A model generated the notes under the pieces. It saw only the letters and a program-made list of their open reading frames with translations, ran no database searches and had not been told where the DNA came from. Shown here piece after piece: positions 19,437 to 27,950 of a DNA stretch of 64,000 bases (position 1 is the first letter of the stretch; the number at the start of each line of letters is the position of its first letter). Source of the DNA: Bacillus sp. EB106-08-02-XG196 (GTDB lineage: Bacteria; Bacillota; Bacilli; Bacillales; Cytobacillaceae). Position numbers and translations under genes: made by a program. Location: positions 310,296 through 374,295 of the forward strand of contig NZ_JABWSY010000002.1 of the NCBI RefSeq assembly GCF_013396335.1, written 5' to 3'.

Positions 19437-19727
19437 TTATGGAAGTGTTATTTGTTTCTTTTCCACTGATTCCTTATATAAAACAATTGTATTACCAATT
19501 ATTTGGACAATGTTTGCACCTGTTCCCTCAGCAAGCTGCTCTGCAACAACGTTTTTATCTTCTTCACAATTTTGCAAAACACTTATTTTAAAAAGTTCTC
19601 TTGCCTCTAGCGCTTCCGACACTTGCTTAACCATATTTTCATTTACCCCGCCTTTTCCTACTTGGAAAATGGGATCTAAATGATGGGCTTTTGATCGTAG
19701 ATATCTTTTTTGTTTTCCTGTTAACAT
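19437..19727 (-). CDS. yhbY: YhbY/YqeI CRM-domain RNA-binding protein
   Basis: 96 residues of a single CRM fold ([27 protein letters not shown]), bound to pre-50S ribosomes in the characterised relatives. The conserved [10 protein letters not shown] loop corresponds to the GxxG RNA-binding motif. ATG selected for GGAGGCGTGAA upstream. It overlaps the 3' end of aroE by seven bases. Confidence 0.93.
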   Translation of the reverse strand: MLTGKQKRYLRSKAHHLDPIFQVGKGGVNENMVKQVSEALEARELFKISVLQNCEEDKNVVAEQLAEGTGANIVQIIGNTIVLYKESVEKKQITLP

Positions 19728-20560
19728 TTCACGCCTCCAAGCTGTTGTAGTACATTTTCTCGCATTCTTTTTACATCTGGGAATATTCCTGTCCATTTCT
19801 CAAAAGCAAGCGCACCTTGATAAACAAACATTTCAACGCCATTTTGAACAGTTGCACCATTTTTTCTTGCTTCCATTAAAAATTGGGTCTCTAACGGGTT
19901 GTAAATAATATCACAAACCAACGATTGGGACTTTAAACGCTTCAGGCTAATTGGCATTTCCGAAATTTCCGGGTACATCCCTATCATCGTAGTCTGAATC
20001 ACCACATCATATTCATTTAAATGAAGATCTGCCTCCTCTAAAGATAAGGCTTTAGAGTTTGATATATATGGACATGACTCAATGAGCTCTTGGCCTTTAA
20101 GGACAGTTCGATTCGCAATATCTATTGCCAATGGCTTCATTTTCGCCATAGTAAAATAAATTGCTCTTGCTGCCCCTCCAGCACCAATGACTAATACTTT
20201 CTTGTCAGAAAAGGATGAGATATAAGGCTCCAATCCTTTAATAAACCCATATCCATCCGTATTATAGCCGACAAATTTTCCGTTTTCATTTACAACCGTA
20301 TTGACGGCACCAATACTTAAAGCTAATTCATCGATTTCATCTAAAAAAGGAATGATCGTGCTTTTATGAGGTATCGTTATATTAAAACCCGAAATACCGA
20401 TCGCCTTTAATCCCTTTACAGCAGTTTCTAATTCATCTCTTCTTACATGAAAAGGATGATAATGAGCATCGATTTCATATAAGGATAAGATATCATTGAG
20501 CATGACTGGTGACATTGAGTGGCCAATTGGATCTCCCAACACCGCAAAAAGTTTCTTCAC
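19721..20560 (-). CDS. aroE: Shikimate dehydrogenase (NADP)
   Basis: Reduces 3-dehydroshikimate to shikimate in aromatic amino-acid synthesis. 279 residues. Substrate-binding domain with GDPIGHSMSPVMLND (residues 9-23), FNITIPHKS (catalytic Lys near residue 65) and GAVNTVV; NADP domain with VLVIGAGGAARAIYF near residue 130 and NRTV; YNTDGYGF holds the catalytic Asp; C-terminal GVEMFVYQGALAFEKWTG. GTG start after GGGGGAGAAACAGG. Confidence 0.98.
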   Translation of the reverse strand: MKKLFAVLGDPIGHSMSPVMLNDILSLYEIDAHYHPFHVRRDELETAVKGLKAIGISGFNITIPHKSTIIPFLDEIDELALSIGAVNTVVNENGKFVGYNTDGYGFIKGLEPYISSFSDKKVLVIGAGGAARAIYFTMAKMKPLAIDIANRTVLKGQELIESCPYISNSKALSLEEADLHLNEYDVVIQTTMIGMYPEISEMPISLKRLKSQSLVCDIIYNPLETQFLMEARKNGATVQNGVEMFVYQGALAFEKWTGIFPDVKRMRENVLQQLGGVKC

Positions 20561-20588
20561 CCTGTTTCTCCCCCATTTCCCTGTCTTT

Positions 20589-21698
20589 TTAGATTAAAGA
20601 TTTACGGGTTAAGGTTTGTACACCCTTAGGCACGTATGCCGCTACCTTTACTCCCGGTTCGTTTATGGTTATCCAGCCAAGTCCAGAAAAGACTACATCT
20701 GTTTTGGCATCCTTAATCGTAAATTCTTGTTTTACTAACTCAGGAAATGTTCCTAATTCATCTTTTCGAGGTGGAGCCAGCATTTCCCCAAGATGATTTT
20801 CATACAACTCATCTGCATTATCTGTTTTTGTCCGATGGATATTTATTTCATTTGAGACATGGCAAACAAAGGAACTCCTGCCCCCGCTTATATAGTCAAA
20901 TCTTGCTAATCCACCAAAAAATAAGGTTTGACCCTCATTTAATTGAAACACCTTTGGCTTAATTTCCTTTTTCGGTGTAATCACTTTTAGGTCCTTCTTA
21001 TCTACAAAGTGTGCCATTTGGTGATGATTAATAATTCCTGGTGAATCAATTAGTGCTTTACCATCCTCAAGTGGAATTTTGATGATATCTAGAGTAGTTC
21101 CTGGAAAATGTGATGTGGTAATAATATCCCCATCCCCAGTAACTTCTTTAATAATTCTATTTATAAATGTAGATTTCCCTACATTTGTACATCCTACGAC
21201 ATAGACATCTTTTCCATTTCGCATCTCATCGATGGCAGCGGCTGTTTCTCTAATGTACTTTCCTTTTTCTGCACTGACTAAAAATACTTCTTCAGGTCTT
21301 AACCCAAGCTCTTTTGACTCATGTTTCATCCAATTAATCAATTTGTTATGTTTAACTGATTTCGGCAATAAATCTACCTTATTACCCACAAGTAGAACCT
21401 TATTGTTTCCTACGAAACGGTGTAATCCTGGAAGCCAGCTTCCATTAAAATCAAAAATATCAACAATCATAACAATCAGGGCATCAGTCTGGCCAATGCC
21501 ATTCAATATTTTCAAGAAGTCATCATCGGTTAAACTGACATCCTGGACTTCGTTGTAATGCTTTAGTCGAAAACAACGCTGACAAATGATACTTTCCTTT
21601 TCGAGTGCAGATGATGGTGCATAACCTAATTCCTCTGGGTTTTCAGTCTGAACCTTGACCCCGCACCCCATACATAAATATTGCTCTTGTTCACTCAC
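20589..21698 (-). CDS. yqeH: YqeH, circularly permuted ribosome-assembly GTPase
   Basis: GTPase needed for 30S maturation and for 16S rRNA processing in B. subtilis. 369 residues. An N-terminal zinc finger (CMGCGV..CQRCFRLKHY) is followed by GTPase motifs in permuted order: NKVDLLPK (G4, ~residue 107) comes before GCTNVGKSTF (G1, ~170), TTSHFPGTTLD (G2) and DSPGI (G3). GTG start with GGGAGG upstream, three bases after yqeG. Confidence 0.97.
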   Translation of the reverse strand: MSEQEQYLCMGCGVKVQTENPEELGYAPSSALEKESIICQRCFRLKHYNEVQDVSLTDDDFLKILNGIGQTDALIVMIVDIFDFNGSWLPGLHRFVGNNKVLLVGNKVDLLPKSVKHNKLINWMKHESKELGLRPEEVFLVSAEKGKYIRETAAAIDEMRNGKDVYVVGCTNVGKSTFINRIIKEVTGDGDIITTSHFPGTTLDIIKIPLEDGKALIDSPGIINHHQMAHFVDKKDLKVITPKKEIKPKVFQLNEGQTLFFGGLARFDYISGGRSSFVCHVSNEINIHRTKTDNADELYENHLGEMLAPPRKDELGTFPELVKQEFTIKDAKTDVVFSGLGWITINEPGVKVAAYVPKGVQTLTRKSLI

Positions 21699-21701
21699 AC
21701 T

Positions 21702-22217
21702 TTAGTCCTCCCATTGAATCATCCCTTTTTTCCTGAACCAATTCAAAATTCTTCGTTCAGCAAAGCGGTTAAATTTAGTAACAAACCCGTCTGTTTGGGC
21801 GACAGGTACCACAAGAATTGTATGAAACCCGCTTCGATTTCCACCTAAAACATCCGTTAATAATTGGTCCCCAATGACAACCGCTTCTTCCTTTTTGATT
21901 CCCATTTGGGATAGTGCCTTATTAAATGCACGCACCAATGGTTTGCGCGCTTGAAATATAAACGGTATTTGTAATGGGTCAGAGAATTCCTTTACCCGTA
22001 TTTCATTATTATTAGAAACAATTGTAACGAGTATATTGTGCTTTTTCATTTGTTCGAACCATTTTATTAGTTCAGGCGTGGCATTTGGTCGATCCCATTC
22101 CACAAGCGTATTATCCAAATCAGTAATGATTCCCTTAATCCCTCTTTTTTTCAAGTCCTCGGGATGAATATCTAATATGCTTTTTACATGCTCATCAGGC
22201 AAAAATTTCTTTAACAC
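21702..22217 (-). CDS. yqeG: YqeG, HAD-superfamily phosphatase
   Basis: 171 residues of HAD family IIIA. Motif I is IITDLDNTLVEWD (residues ~31-43), motif II VTIVSNNNE, and motif III VVIGDQLLTDVLGGN. Related proteins dephosphorylate phosphatidylglycerophosphate in some lineages, but the substrate here cannot be read from sequence. GTG start. It is the first gene of the yqeG to yqeM operon. Confidence 0.9.
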   Translation of the reverse strand: MLKKFLPDEHVKSILDIHPEDLKKRGIKGIITDLDNTLVEWDRPNATPELIKWFEQMKKHNILVTIVSNNNEIRVKEFSDPLQIPFIFQARKPLVRAFNKALSQMGIKKEEAVVIGDQLLTDVLGGNRSGFHTILVVPVAQTDGFVTKFNRFAERRILNWFRKKGMIQWED

Positions 22218-22394
22218 TCAGCTTACACCTCATTAATTCATCTGTTTATCTGTACCATCATAACCAATTTTAACCTTAGTATCAAAATATAACTATTATA
22301 GCTGTATGGATTTATTATTTGTCAAACCCTAACATTTTTGCTGTAAAAACGAAATAAAAAATATTTTTCGACAAAATCTCAGTTTTTACACATC

Positions 22395-22493
22395 TGTGGA
22401 TAAAGTTATTAACATTATACCCATTGTTTCAGTCACATTTTTATACTTTATAAACAAATTAGTCACAAGTTATCCACTGTTAATTGTGAATAA
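22395..22493. promoter_or_regulatory. DnaA-box cluster upstream of sda
   Basis: One perfect box, TGTGGATAA (TTATCCACA on the minus strand) at 22395-22403, plus TTATCCACT at 22470-22478 and TGTGAATAA at 22485-22493, each one mismatch from consensus. In B. subtilis DnaA controls sda directly through boxes in its promoter region. The surrounding 22218-22616 gap is AT-rich and shows no other gene. Confidence 0.8.
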
Positions 22494-22502
22494 TTGGAAA
22501 GG

Positions 22503-22531
22503 TTGTCCAATTCAACTTAATTTGGTAGATT
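22503..22531 (+). promoter_or_regulatory. Putative sigma-A promoter of sda
   Basis: TTGTCC (22503-22508), 17-base spacer, TAGATT (22526-22531), immediately downstream of the DnaA boxes. Transcription would begin near 22538, about 80 bases before the TTG start. Confidence 0.55.
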
Positions 22532-22616
22532 TAGGTTACACCAATTGAACCTACCATTTTATGCTTCTTTACTATCATTTAGTACCATTTATTTATTATA
22601 TGGAGGTGCTTCTCAC

Positions 22617-22757
22617 TTGCGTAAACTGTCAGATGAGTTATTAATTGAATCTTATTATAAAGCAAGAGAATTAAATCTAAGTCCCGAGTTTATTCATCTT
22701 ATCGAAACAGAAATTCATCGTCGGTCCTTATTCAACAAAATGAAAATTTCATCTTAA
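22617..22757 (+). CDS. sda: Sda, sporulation checkpoint inhibitor
   Basis: Small helical-hairpin protein that binds the KinA histidine kinase and blocks entry into sporulation when replication is perturbed. The TTG start follows GGAGGTGCTTCTCAC; from it the protein has exactly 46 residues ([20 protein letters not shown]..), the length of B. subtilis Sda. The two helices are joined at NLSPEF. A longer in-frame reading upstream is unrelated to Sda. Confidence 0.95.
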   Translation: MRKLSDELLIESYYKARELNLSPEFIHLIETEIHRRSLFNKMKISS

Positions 22758-22769
22758 TATTTTACTTAT

Positions 22770-22792
22770 GACCCTGGAGGGTCTTTTCTTTT
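22770..22792 (+). terminator. Terminator after sda
   Basis: GACCC, TGGA loop, GGGTC, then TTTTCTTTT. Confidence 0.8.
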
Positions 22793-22821
22793 GAAAAAAA
22801 ATCAACGGCACTATTTAGCGC
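22793..22821 (-). terminator. Terminator after psd
   Basis: Minus strand CGGC..GCCG stem (with an inner CT/AG pair) that overlaps the psd stop codon, followed by TTGATTTTTTTT. Weak stem but a long T-run. Confidence 0.55.
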
Positions 22822-23611
22822 CGCCATTTTGGGTTGCCATGACTCCAAGTTTCTCGCCAATCCTAATGTCCTTAGGTGTATGAATAGAAGGATCTAGTTG
22901 AAAAGTTTCTTTTTGGAATAACATTACAACAGTAGACCCGAAACTAAAATAGGCCATTTCCTCGCCTTTTTGAAGTGTCATTCCTTTATGCGTCTTTTCA
23001 ATGGAATTGACAAACATGGCTCCCACTTTCACGATAGCAATATGGCCACTTGCTGTTTTCACTTCTGTAATCATACGATAGTTTTTTGCTAAAGTTCTAA
23101 CACCATATTTTAAGCCCATTTTATTAACAGGATATGATTTTGAGCCAAGTGTCCACTGTTTAACAATGGTACCCTCTATAGGGCTATGGATCCGATGGTA
23201 ATGACTTGGACTTAAATATAGAATCATATAAGTACCCTGTAAATATTTATTTACTGTTTCCTGACTGCCTAACATTTCTTGTATGGAATAAGTCTTACCC
23301 TTGACAACCATTTCACTTGTTTGATTGATAGAACCGACATCCTCAATAACTGCGTCTACAGGGCTGACCACCGAGTTTTCATTTGTATCAATTTTTCTAG
23401 CTTCTTTTCGTAGTGTCCTAATAAATAAATCATGAAGTGTCGGATACTCATGCAGCGACCTTTCCATTTCTTCCTGATTTAATTTATAAATCTTCGCAAA
23501 CGATGGGACAACAAATCTGCTGATCCTAGAACGGGCAAAACCCTGTAATATGACCGATGTCCACTTCCCATTGGTAAGTTCTATCATTAGTCGATATACG
23601 TGCTTAAACAT
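22811..23611 (-). CDS. psd: Phosphatidylserine decarboxylase proenzyme
   Basis: Membrane-associated pyruvoyl enzyme that converts phosphatidylserine to phosphatidylethanolamine. 266 residues from ATG 23611 with a GGGGG ribosome site; the upstream in-frame extension is hydrophobic but lacks one. The self-cleavage motif is FGST (AYFSFGSTVVMLF, ~residue 228), where Ser becomes the pyruvoyl group. HYHRIHSP near residue 146 holds the conserved histidines and DAVIEDVG the conserved Asp. Divergent from pssA, which makes its substrate. Confidence 0.95.
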   Translation of the reverse strand: MFKHVYRLMIELTNGKWTSVILQGFARSRISRFVVPSFAKIYKLNQEEMERSLHEYPTLHDLFIRTLRKEARKIDTNENSVVSPVDAVIEDVGSINQTSEMVVKGKTYSIQEMLGSQETVNKYLQGTYMILYLSPSHYHRIHSPIEGTIVKQWTLGSKSYPVNKMGLKYGVRTLAKNYRMITEVKTASGHIAIVKVGAMFVNSIEKTHKGMTLQKGEEMAYFSFGSTVVMLFQKETFQLDPSIHTPKDIRIGEKLGVMATQNGGAK

Positions 23612-23745
23612 TACATGACCCCCAAAAAGTGTAAAAGTACTCTTTACGAAACTTCTTAAAAAGCTTAATATTAAATATAATAGATAAACAAACAAAAAAA
23701 ATTAAAGTTCTCTTCCGGCTTGTTGAAAAGGAGTGGTGGAGCAAA

Positions 23746-24285
23746 ATGTTTTTATTAGACGTTTTTGATTCTACAATTAAGAAGCTTAAGTCCCAAACTG
23801 CAAATGTTATTACGTTAACCAATTTATCTTTTGGTGGATTTGCAATTATTTTCGCCATGGAAGGAAATTTACGATTAAGTTTATTACTAATTTTTATCGC
23901 TGCATTAGCCGACCGTTTTGATGGCATGGCCGCTAGAAAATTTAATATTGAATCAGAGCTGGGCAAACAATTAGATTCCATGAGTGATATTATATCATTT
24001 GGAGTGGCGCCTGCACTATTACTATATCAAGGAATCTTAAATGAATTTGGGGGACCTGGATCCTTCTTCGCCGTATTCTATATCGGCTGTGGTGCCTTTA
24101 GATTGGCTCGCTTTAATATCACGGAAAGTAATGGCTATTTTACTGGTCTTCCGATTACAGCAGCTGGGTGCTTGGCAACATTAAGCTTTTTAGCTATCCC
24201 GTACCTGCCCGCTCAGACGTTTTTATTCATCATCATCATTTTATCATTCCTAATGGTAAGCCCATTTAAACTTAGAAAGATGTAA
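23746..24285 (+). CDS. pssA: CDP-diacylglycerol-serine O-phosphatidyltransferase
   Basis: Membrane enzyme that makes phosphatidylserine from CDP-diacylglycerol and serine. 179 residues with about five to six TM helices. The CDP-alcohol phosphotransferase signature runs from DRFDGMAAR to GKQLDSMSD (DxxDGxxARx8GxxxDxxxD, residues ~57-79), with all acidic residues present. Start ATG 23746 with AAGGAG/TGGAG upstream. In B. subtilis pssA and psd share an operon; here they are divergent across a 134-base gap. Confidence 0.96.
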   Translation: MFLLDVFDSTIKKLKSQTANVITLTNLSFGGFAIIFAMEGNLRLSLLLIFIAALADRFDGMAARKFNIESELGKQLDSMSDIISFGVAPALLLYQGILNEFGGPGSFFAVFYIGCGAFRLARFNITESNGYFTGLPITAAGCLATLSFLAIPYLPAQTFLFIIIILSFLMVSPFKLRKM

Positions 24286-24289
24286 CAAA

Positions 24290-24323
24290 GAAAAGCCCAG
24301 CAGGTATCTGCTGGGCTCTATTT
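24290..24323. terminator. Bidirectional terminator pssA / pepF
   Basis: AGCCCAGCAG, GTAT loop, CTGCTGGGCT, then TATTTTTTATTT on the plus strand and TTTTCTTTG on the minus strand. Confidence 0.92.
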
Positions 24324-24324
24324 T

Positions 24325-26124
24325 TTATTTATTTTCCGTTAAATCAAGGAACTCTTCAATATCATCAATACAGATTTTGACTGCCTTTTCCCAGAAATCT
24401 TTTTGATCTAAATCAACTTGTAAATGTTTAGCTGCTAAATCTTCAACAGTCATGGAAGCGGTATCTCTTAATAAGGCAATATACTTTTCTTCATAGCCTT
24501 TACCTTCCTCAAGTGCCTGCGCATATATGCCAAGTGAGAATAAATAGCCAAATGTATAGGGGAAGTTATAAAACGGTACTCCAGTGATAAAGAAATGAAG
24601 CTTGGATGCCCAAAATAATGGATGATATTCGTCTAAAGCCTCACAATAAGCTTCCTTTTGTGCTCCTTCCATCAGTTCATTTAAAGTTTCAACTGATACT
24701 GGTCCCCGTTTTCTCTCCTCATAAAAACGAGTTTCGAATAGAAAGCGAGCGTGGATGTTCATCAGCAGAGCAACCGTTCTCTGGATTTTATCATCTAGCA
24801 GGGAGAGCTTTTCTTCTTCATCCTTAGCATTTTTCACAGCTGCATCTGCCACAATCATTTCCGCAAAAGTGGAAGCGGTTTCTGCAACATTCATGGCGAA
24901 TCCGCGATTAAGATAATGGACTCCTTTCATTGCATAGGAGTGAAAGCCATGCCCTAGTTCATGTGCGAGAGTGGAAACATTGGAAGGTGTGCCAGAATAC
25001 GTCATAAAAATTCGAGATTCTTCACTTTCCGGGAATCCTGTACAGAAACCACCAGGTGCTTTTCCAGGACGGTCTTCGGCTTCAATCCATTGATTCTCAA
25101 ATGCCATCTTAGCATAAGCTGACATTTTTTCACCAAATTGGCCAAAGTTCTGCTCAATAAATTCTGCACCCTCTTGGTAAGAAACCTTTGACTCTGTTTT
25201 TCCATAGGGAGCATCTAAATCAAACCAACTTAATTTTTCAATACCTAAGAGTTTCGCTTTACGATTCATATATTCAACAAGGGGCTGTTTATTTTCAGAA
25301 ATGACTGCCCACATGGTTTCTAATGTTTCTTTTTTCATTCGATTAATACTTAATGGTTCTTTTAATACATCATCCCAACCACGTTTTTTATAAACATTTA
25401 AACGGAACCCAGATAGATGATTTAATGTTTTCGCTAAGTAATCACTTTGTTCATTCCAAGAATTTTCCCAGCTTTTAAAGACTGCTTTACGGACTTCTCT
25501 TTCGGAGCTAGCAAATCTATTTGATGCCTGCCCAACAGATAGCTGTTTTACCTCACCATTTTCCTCAACAGGAACCTTTATTTTACTAACAATGAGATCA
25601 TACAATTGTCCCCAGCTATGGTAACCATCCACACCTAGTGAACTAATTAGCGATTCTTCTTCAATGGAAAGCTTTTCTTTTGCTCGTTCGCGGCGTTCAG
25701 AAAGTGAAAACGTCAATTCTTGCAGGTAATCATCTTCCAACACTAGTGCCCAAACTTCATCATTGATGGATGATAATAAGTTGTCAAATGCACCAAGTGC
25801 GGATTGAAAAGCAGCGCTAAACTCTGTTACGGTTGCCTCAAGTGTGTAAGCCTTTTTATCATCAGTATTTTGTGCTTGAAGGCATCCCACAAATGCCGCT
25901 GCCTGACGAAGCTTTTTGCCAGCGCTTTCAAAGTCTGATAATAGCTCTTTTAAAAAAATCTTATCCTCAGCTGTATTGAGCGGGGACCAGGTTTTTACTT
26001 TTGTTTCAAATAGCACAATTAATTCCTTTGTTACCTTTAAGTGGTCCGCTAGTTCAGTAGAATCGCTCCCACCTTTAAAAAGTACTTCAAGATTCCAAAC
26101 ATCTGAATATGTAGTGGCTGTCAT
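24325..26124 (-). CDS. pepF: M3 family oligoendopeptidase (PepF type)
   Basis: Cytoplasmic zinc metallopeptidase that cuts short peptides. 599 residues, usual for the PepF/M3B group. Zinc motif STLAHELGHGFHS (HExxH near residue 390) with the third ligand Glu in MNVAETASTFAEM about 25 residues later. The N-terminal half is helical (LSERRERAKEKLSIEEESLISSL), and the substrate-binding region near the C-terminus has FPYTFGYLFSLGIY. No signal peptide. It stands alone between terminators. Confidence 0.95.
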   Translation of the reverse strand: MTATTYSDVWNLEVLFKGGSDSTELADHLKVTKELIVLFETKVKTWSPLNTAEDKIFLKELLSDFESAGKKLRQAAAFVGCLQAQNTDDKKAYTLEATVTEFSAAFQSALGAFDNLLSSINDEVWALVLEDDYLQELTFSLSERRERAKEKLSIEEESLISSLGVDGYHSWGQLYDLIVSKIKVPVEENGEVKQLSVGQASNRFASSEREVRKAVFKSWENSWNEQSDYLAKTLNHLSGFRLNVYKKRGWDDVLKEPLSINRMKKETLETMWAVISENKQPLVEYMNRKAKLLGIEKLSWFDLDAPYGKTESKVSYQEGAEFIEQNFGQFGEKMSAYAKMAFENQWIEAEDRPGKAPGGFCTGFPESEESRIFMTYSGTPSNVSTLAHELGHGFHSYAMKGVHYLNRGFAMNVAETASTFAEMIVADAAVKNAKDEEEKLSLLDDKIQRTVALLMNIHARFLFETRFYEERKRGPVSVETLNELMEGAQKEAYCEALDEYHPLFWASKLHFFITGVPFYNFPYTFGYLFSLGIYAQALEEGKGYEEKYIALLRDTASMTVEDLAAKHLQVDLDQKDFWEKAVKICIDDIEEFLDLTENK

Positions 26125-26203
26125 CCAATTACCCCCTTGTCTATGTACCTTACCATTATAAATATATTATCTGAAAAACTCTATTATTTGCCTTTTAGCA
26201 TAA

Positions 26204-26236
26204 AAAATTGCTTGTGCAAGGAGTGCACAAGCATTT
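26204..26236 (-). terminator. Terminator after the yjcZ-type gene
   Basis: GCTTGTGCA, five-base loop, TGCACAAGC, followed on the minus strand by AATTTTTTATG. Confidence 0.88.
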
Positions 26237-26243
26237 ATCCCTC

Positions 26244-26405
26244 TTAACAGCAGGTTGTATAATACCACCAGCCGCCAAAGATTAGGACCAGTATTAATAA
26301 CACGATGAAGAGTGCGTACCATCCGCCTCCTCCAGTTGAATAAGGAACAGGATAAACTGGATAAGGGGCTGGGTAACAACATGGATTTGGGTAGCCATAT
26401 GACAC
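26244..26405 (-). CDS. yjcZ: YjcZ family small sporulation-type membrane protein
   Basis: 53-residue protein with a Pro/Tyr/Cys-rich N-terminus (VSYGYPNPCCYPAPYPVYPV) and a C-terminal hydrophobic helix (YALFIVLLILVLIFGGWWYY) ending TTCC. The GTG start is preceded by AAGGGGG; the longer frame to 26468 lacks a ribosome site. The combination is typical of the YjcZ family, whose members are sporulation-expressed in Bacillus. Function unknown. Confidence 0.8.
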   Translation of the reverse strand: MSYGYPNPCCYPAPYPVYPVPYSTGGGGWYALFIVLLILVLIFGGWWYYTTCC

Positions 26406-26482
26406 GTAAATACCCCCTTTCCCTTTTAATACTAGGTTATGTGCCTGTATACTTTTATGTATAGGCAACTGCCGTTTTAATT

Positions 26483-26517
26483 AAAAAAACAGAGTCGGAA
26501 AGGTTCCGGCTCTGTTC
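26483..26517 (-). terminator. Terminator after sigK
   Basis: AACAGAGCCGGAA pairs with TTCCGACTCTGTT (one G-T pair), then TTTTTT on the minus strand. Confidence 0.92.
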
Positions 26518-26518
26518 C

Positions 26519-27235
26519 TTAGTTCTTTTTCTTTCGCTCTTTTTCAGCACGATAAAATTCATGGAACATTTTCATTAGGGCTCGTTTTTCAATCCTAGAG
26601 ACATAGCTTCTTGAAATCCCCAATTCCTTCGCAATTTCTCGCTGGGTTTTTTCCTTTTGTAGGTCAAGGCCAAAACGGCCAACAATGACTTCTTTTTCTC
26701 TGTCGTCCAGGACATCAATATATTTCCGGATTTTTTCGAGCTCCATGTTCAACTGAATGGTATCAATAACGTCTTCTGATTCCGATTTGAGTACATCAAT
26801 GAGAGAGATTTCATTTCCTTCTTTATCCTGTCCAATTGGGTCGTGCAAAGAGACATCCTTTTTTGTCTTCTTCAGTGCTCGAAGATGCATGAGGATTTCG
26901 TTTTCAATACAACGTGCTGCATACGTCGCAAGCTTTGTTCCTTTCCCTTCGGAATAGCTCTCAATGGCTTTTATTAAACCAATTGTTCCTATTGAGATTA
27001 GATCCTCTGCATCCTCACCAGTATTTTCAAACTTTTTTACAATATGTGCTACAAGCCGTAAATTATGTTCAATTAACATATTACGAGCATGTGAGTCCCC
27101 TTCCGCCATCAATCGTAAATATTTCCTTTCATCTGCAGCAGATAGGGGCTGCGGAAAAGCATTGTTTTTAACATAAGAGACAAGAAATAAAAATTCCTTT
27201 ATGAGATAACCAAGTGCTGTGAGAATCCCTGCCAT
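26519..27235 (-). CDS. sigK: RNA polymerase sigma-K precursor (pro-sigma-K), uninterrupted
   Basis: Late mother-cell sigma factor controlling spore coat and lysis genes. 238 residues in one frame. ATG 27235 is chosen because GGGGGTGG lies six bases upstream; a second ATG two codons earlier abuts that site. The first 20 residues ([20 protein letters not shown]) form the hydrophobic pro-sequence removed by SpoIVFB, leaving [10 protein letters not shown] as mature start by homology. Region 2 ([36 protein letters not shown]) and region 4 ([23 protein letters not shown]) are intact. There is no skin-type element splitting the gene. Confidence 0.98.
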   Translation of the reverse strand: MAGILTALGYLIKEFLFLVSYVKNNAFPQPLSAADERKYLRLMAEGDSHARNMLIEHNLRLVAHIVKKFENTGEDAEDLISIGTIGLIKAIESYSEGKGTKLATYAARCIENEILMHLRALKKTKKDVSLHDPIGQDKEGNEISLIDVLKSESEDVIDTIQLNMELEKIRKYIDVLDDREKEVIVGRFGLDLQKEKTQREIAKELGISRSYVSRIEKRALMKMFHEFYRAEKERKKKN

Positions 27236-27352
27236 GCACATCCACCCCCGTGCTTTTTTGGGCTTTGCCTATAACTAATTCCTATGTTATAAACTGGGTG
27301 ATTGTGTCTGTCCAAAAGATTTTATTTGAAAATAAAGGCTTTTATCACACTA

Positions 27353-27390
27353 CAAAAAAAAGCACTGACCTTTGAAAAGGGTCAATGCTT
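27353..27390 (-). terminator. Terminator after the 25-residue peptide gene
   Basis: AGCATTGACC pairs with GGTCAGTGCT, followed on the minus strand by eight T. Confidence 0.88.
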
Positions 27391-27394
27391 CTTG

Positions 27395-27472
27395 TTATTC
27401 TACACTTAGCTCCGCTGTAATTACACAACCAATCGCCGCAGTTATGACCAAAGCCATCACGATCATGAACAT
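27395..27472 (-). CDS. 25-residue hydrophobic peptide, unknown
   Basis: Predicted peptide MFMIVMALVITAAIGCVITA then ELSVE, essentially a single membrane helix. GGGGTGGAGAAT lies directly before the ATG and a strong terminator follows the stop after five bases, which together argue for a real transcription unit. Located between sigK and the yrzI cluster. I do not recognise it. Confidence 0.6.
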   Translation of the reverse strand: MFMIVMALVITAAIGCVITAELSVE

Positions 27473-27596
27473 ATTCTCCACCCCTTAAGATAGATCCTTT
27501 TATCTACTTCGAATTTATCACATTTTCACAGTATCTAACTTAAGGGGATATGAACATTTTGTTAACAAACATTTATCGTTAATCAGTTATATGATT

Positions 27597-27659
27597 TCAT
27601 TTTTTATTTTTCTTCTTTGCTTTCACGAAAAGAAACAATAAAAAGGTATGCACCGGCAT
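27597..27659 (-). CDS. Possible 20-residue peptide with strong ribosome site
   Basis: ATG follows AAGGAGGTAGTTGAAAA. The peptide begins MPVHTFLLFLFVKA and ends in a lysine tail (KKKNKK), a short hydrophobic stretch plus a basic end. No terminator of its own is clear. Supported only by the ribosome site and its surroundings. Confidence 0.4.
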   Translation of the reverse strand: MPVHTFLLFLFVKAKKKNKK

Positions 27660-27685
27660 TTTTCAACTACCTCCTTAATAGGCTA

Positions 27686-27745
27686 CTAGGTGGTATCTTT
27701 CATACTCCATAAGCTTGCTCCGCGTTTTTGAATTAAATATATCAT
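27686..27745 (-). CDS. Possible 19-residue peptide
   Basis: ATG preceded by AAAGGTGGGTTTACA; peptide MIYLIQKRGASLWSMKDTT. Starts 35 bases after the first yrzI copy. Weak support: ribosome site and position only. Confidence 0.3.
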   Translation of the reverse strand: MIYLIQKRGASLWSMKDTT

Positions 27746-27780
27746 TGTAAACCCACCTTTCTTTTTTGTCATTTATAGCC

Positions 27781-27924
27781 TTAATACATAATGCGATGAA
27801 CGGATATCTGACGATCCTTCGTTGCTTCATATATTTTCTTAATTTGTTCTTGGTGTGCTGCTTCTTCGATACTGATCTCACGTTTATTGATGGTAATGGA
27901 TAAGAATAAAATATTTAAGGTCAT
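27781..27924 (-). CDS. yrzI: YrzI family small protein, copy 1
   Basis: 47 residues, starting MTLNILFLSITINKREISIEE and ending KDRQISVHRIMY. The N-terminal hydrophobic start followed by K-R-E and a helical acidic/basic stretch is the YrzI signature (Pfam name: probable sporulation protein Bac_small_yrzI). Ribosome site GGGAGGTGATAGTC. It is the most divergent of three tandem copies. Confidence 0.85.
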   Translation of the reverse strand: MTLNILFLSITINKREISIEEAAHQEQIKKIYEATKDRQISVHRIMY

Positions 27925-27950
27925 GACTATCACCTCCCATAAAGGGTTTA

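Noticed and set aside
22545..22616. 24-codon N-terminal extension of sda
   Set aside because: No ribosome site; Sda homology and length start at the TTG at 22617.
23604..23981. 125-codon frame antisense to pssA
   Set aside because: Shadow of the pssA coding region; composition follows the real gene.
26125..26243. Attachment site or skin-like junction near sigK
   Set aside because: sigK is uninterrupted and I see no flanking direct repeats or recombinase gene.
27675..27881. 68-codon frame on the minus strand
   Set aside because: It overlaps yrzI copy 1 in another frame; yrzI has the ribosome site and the family match.
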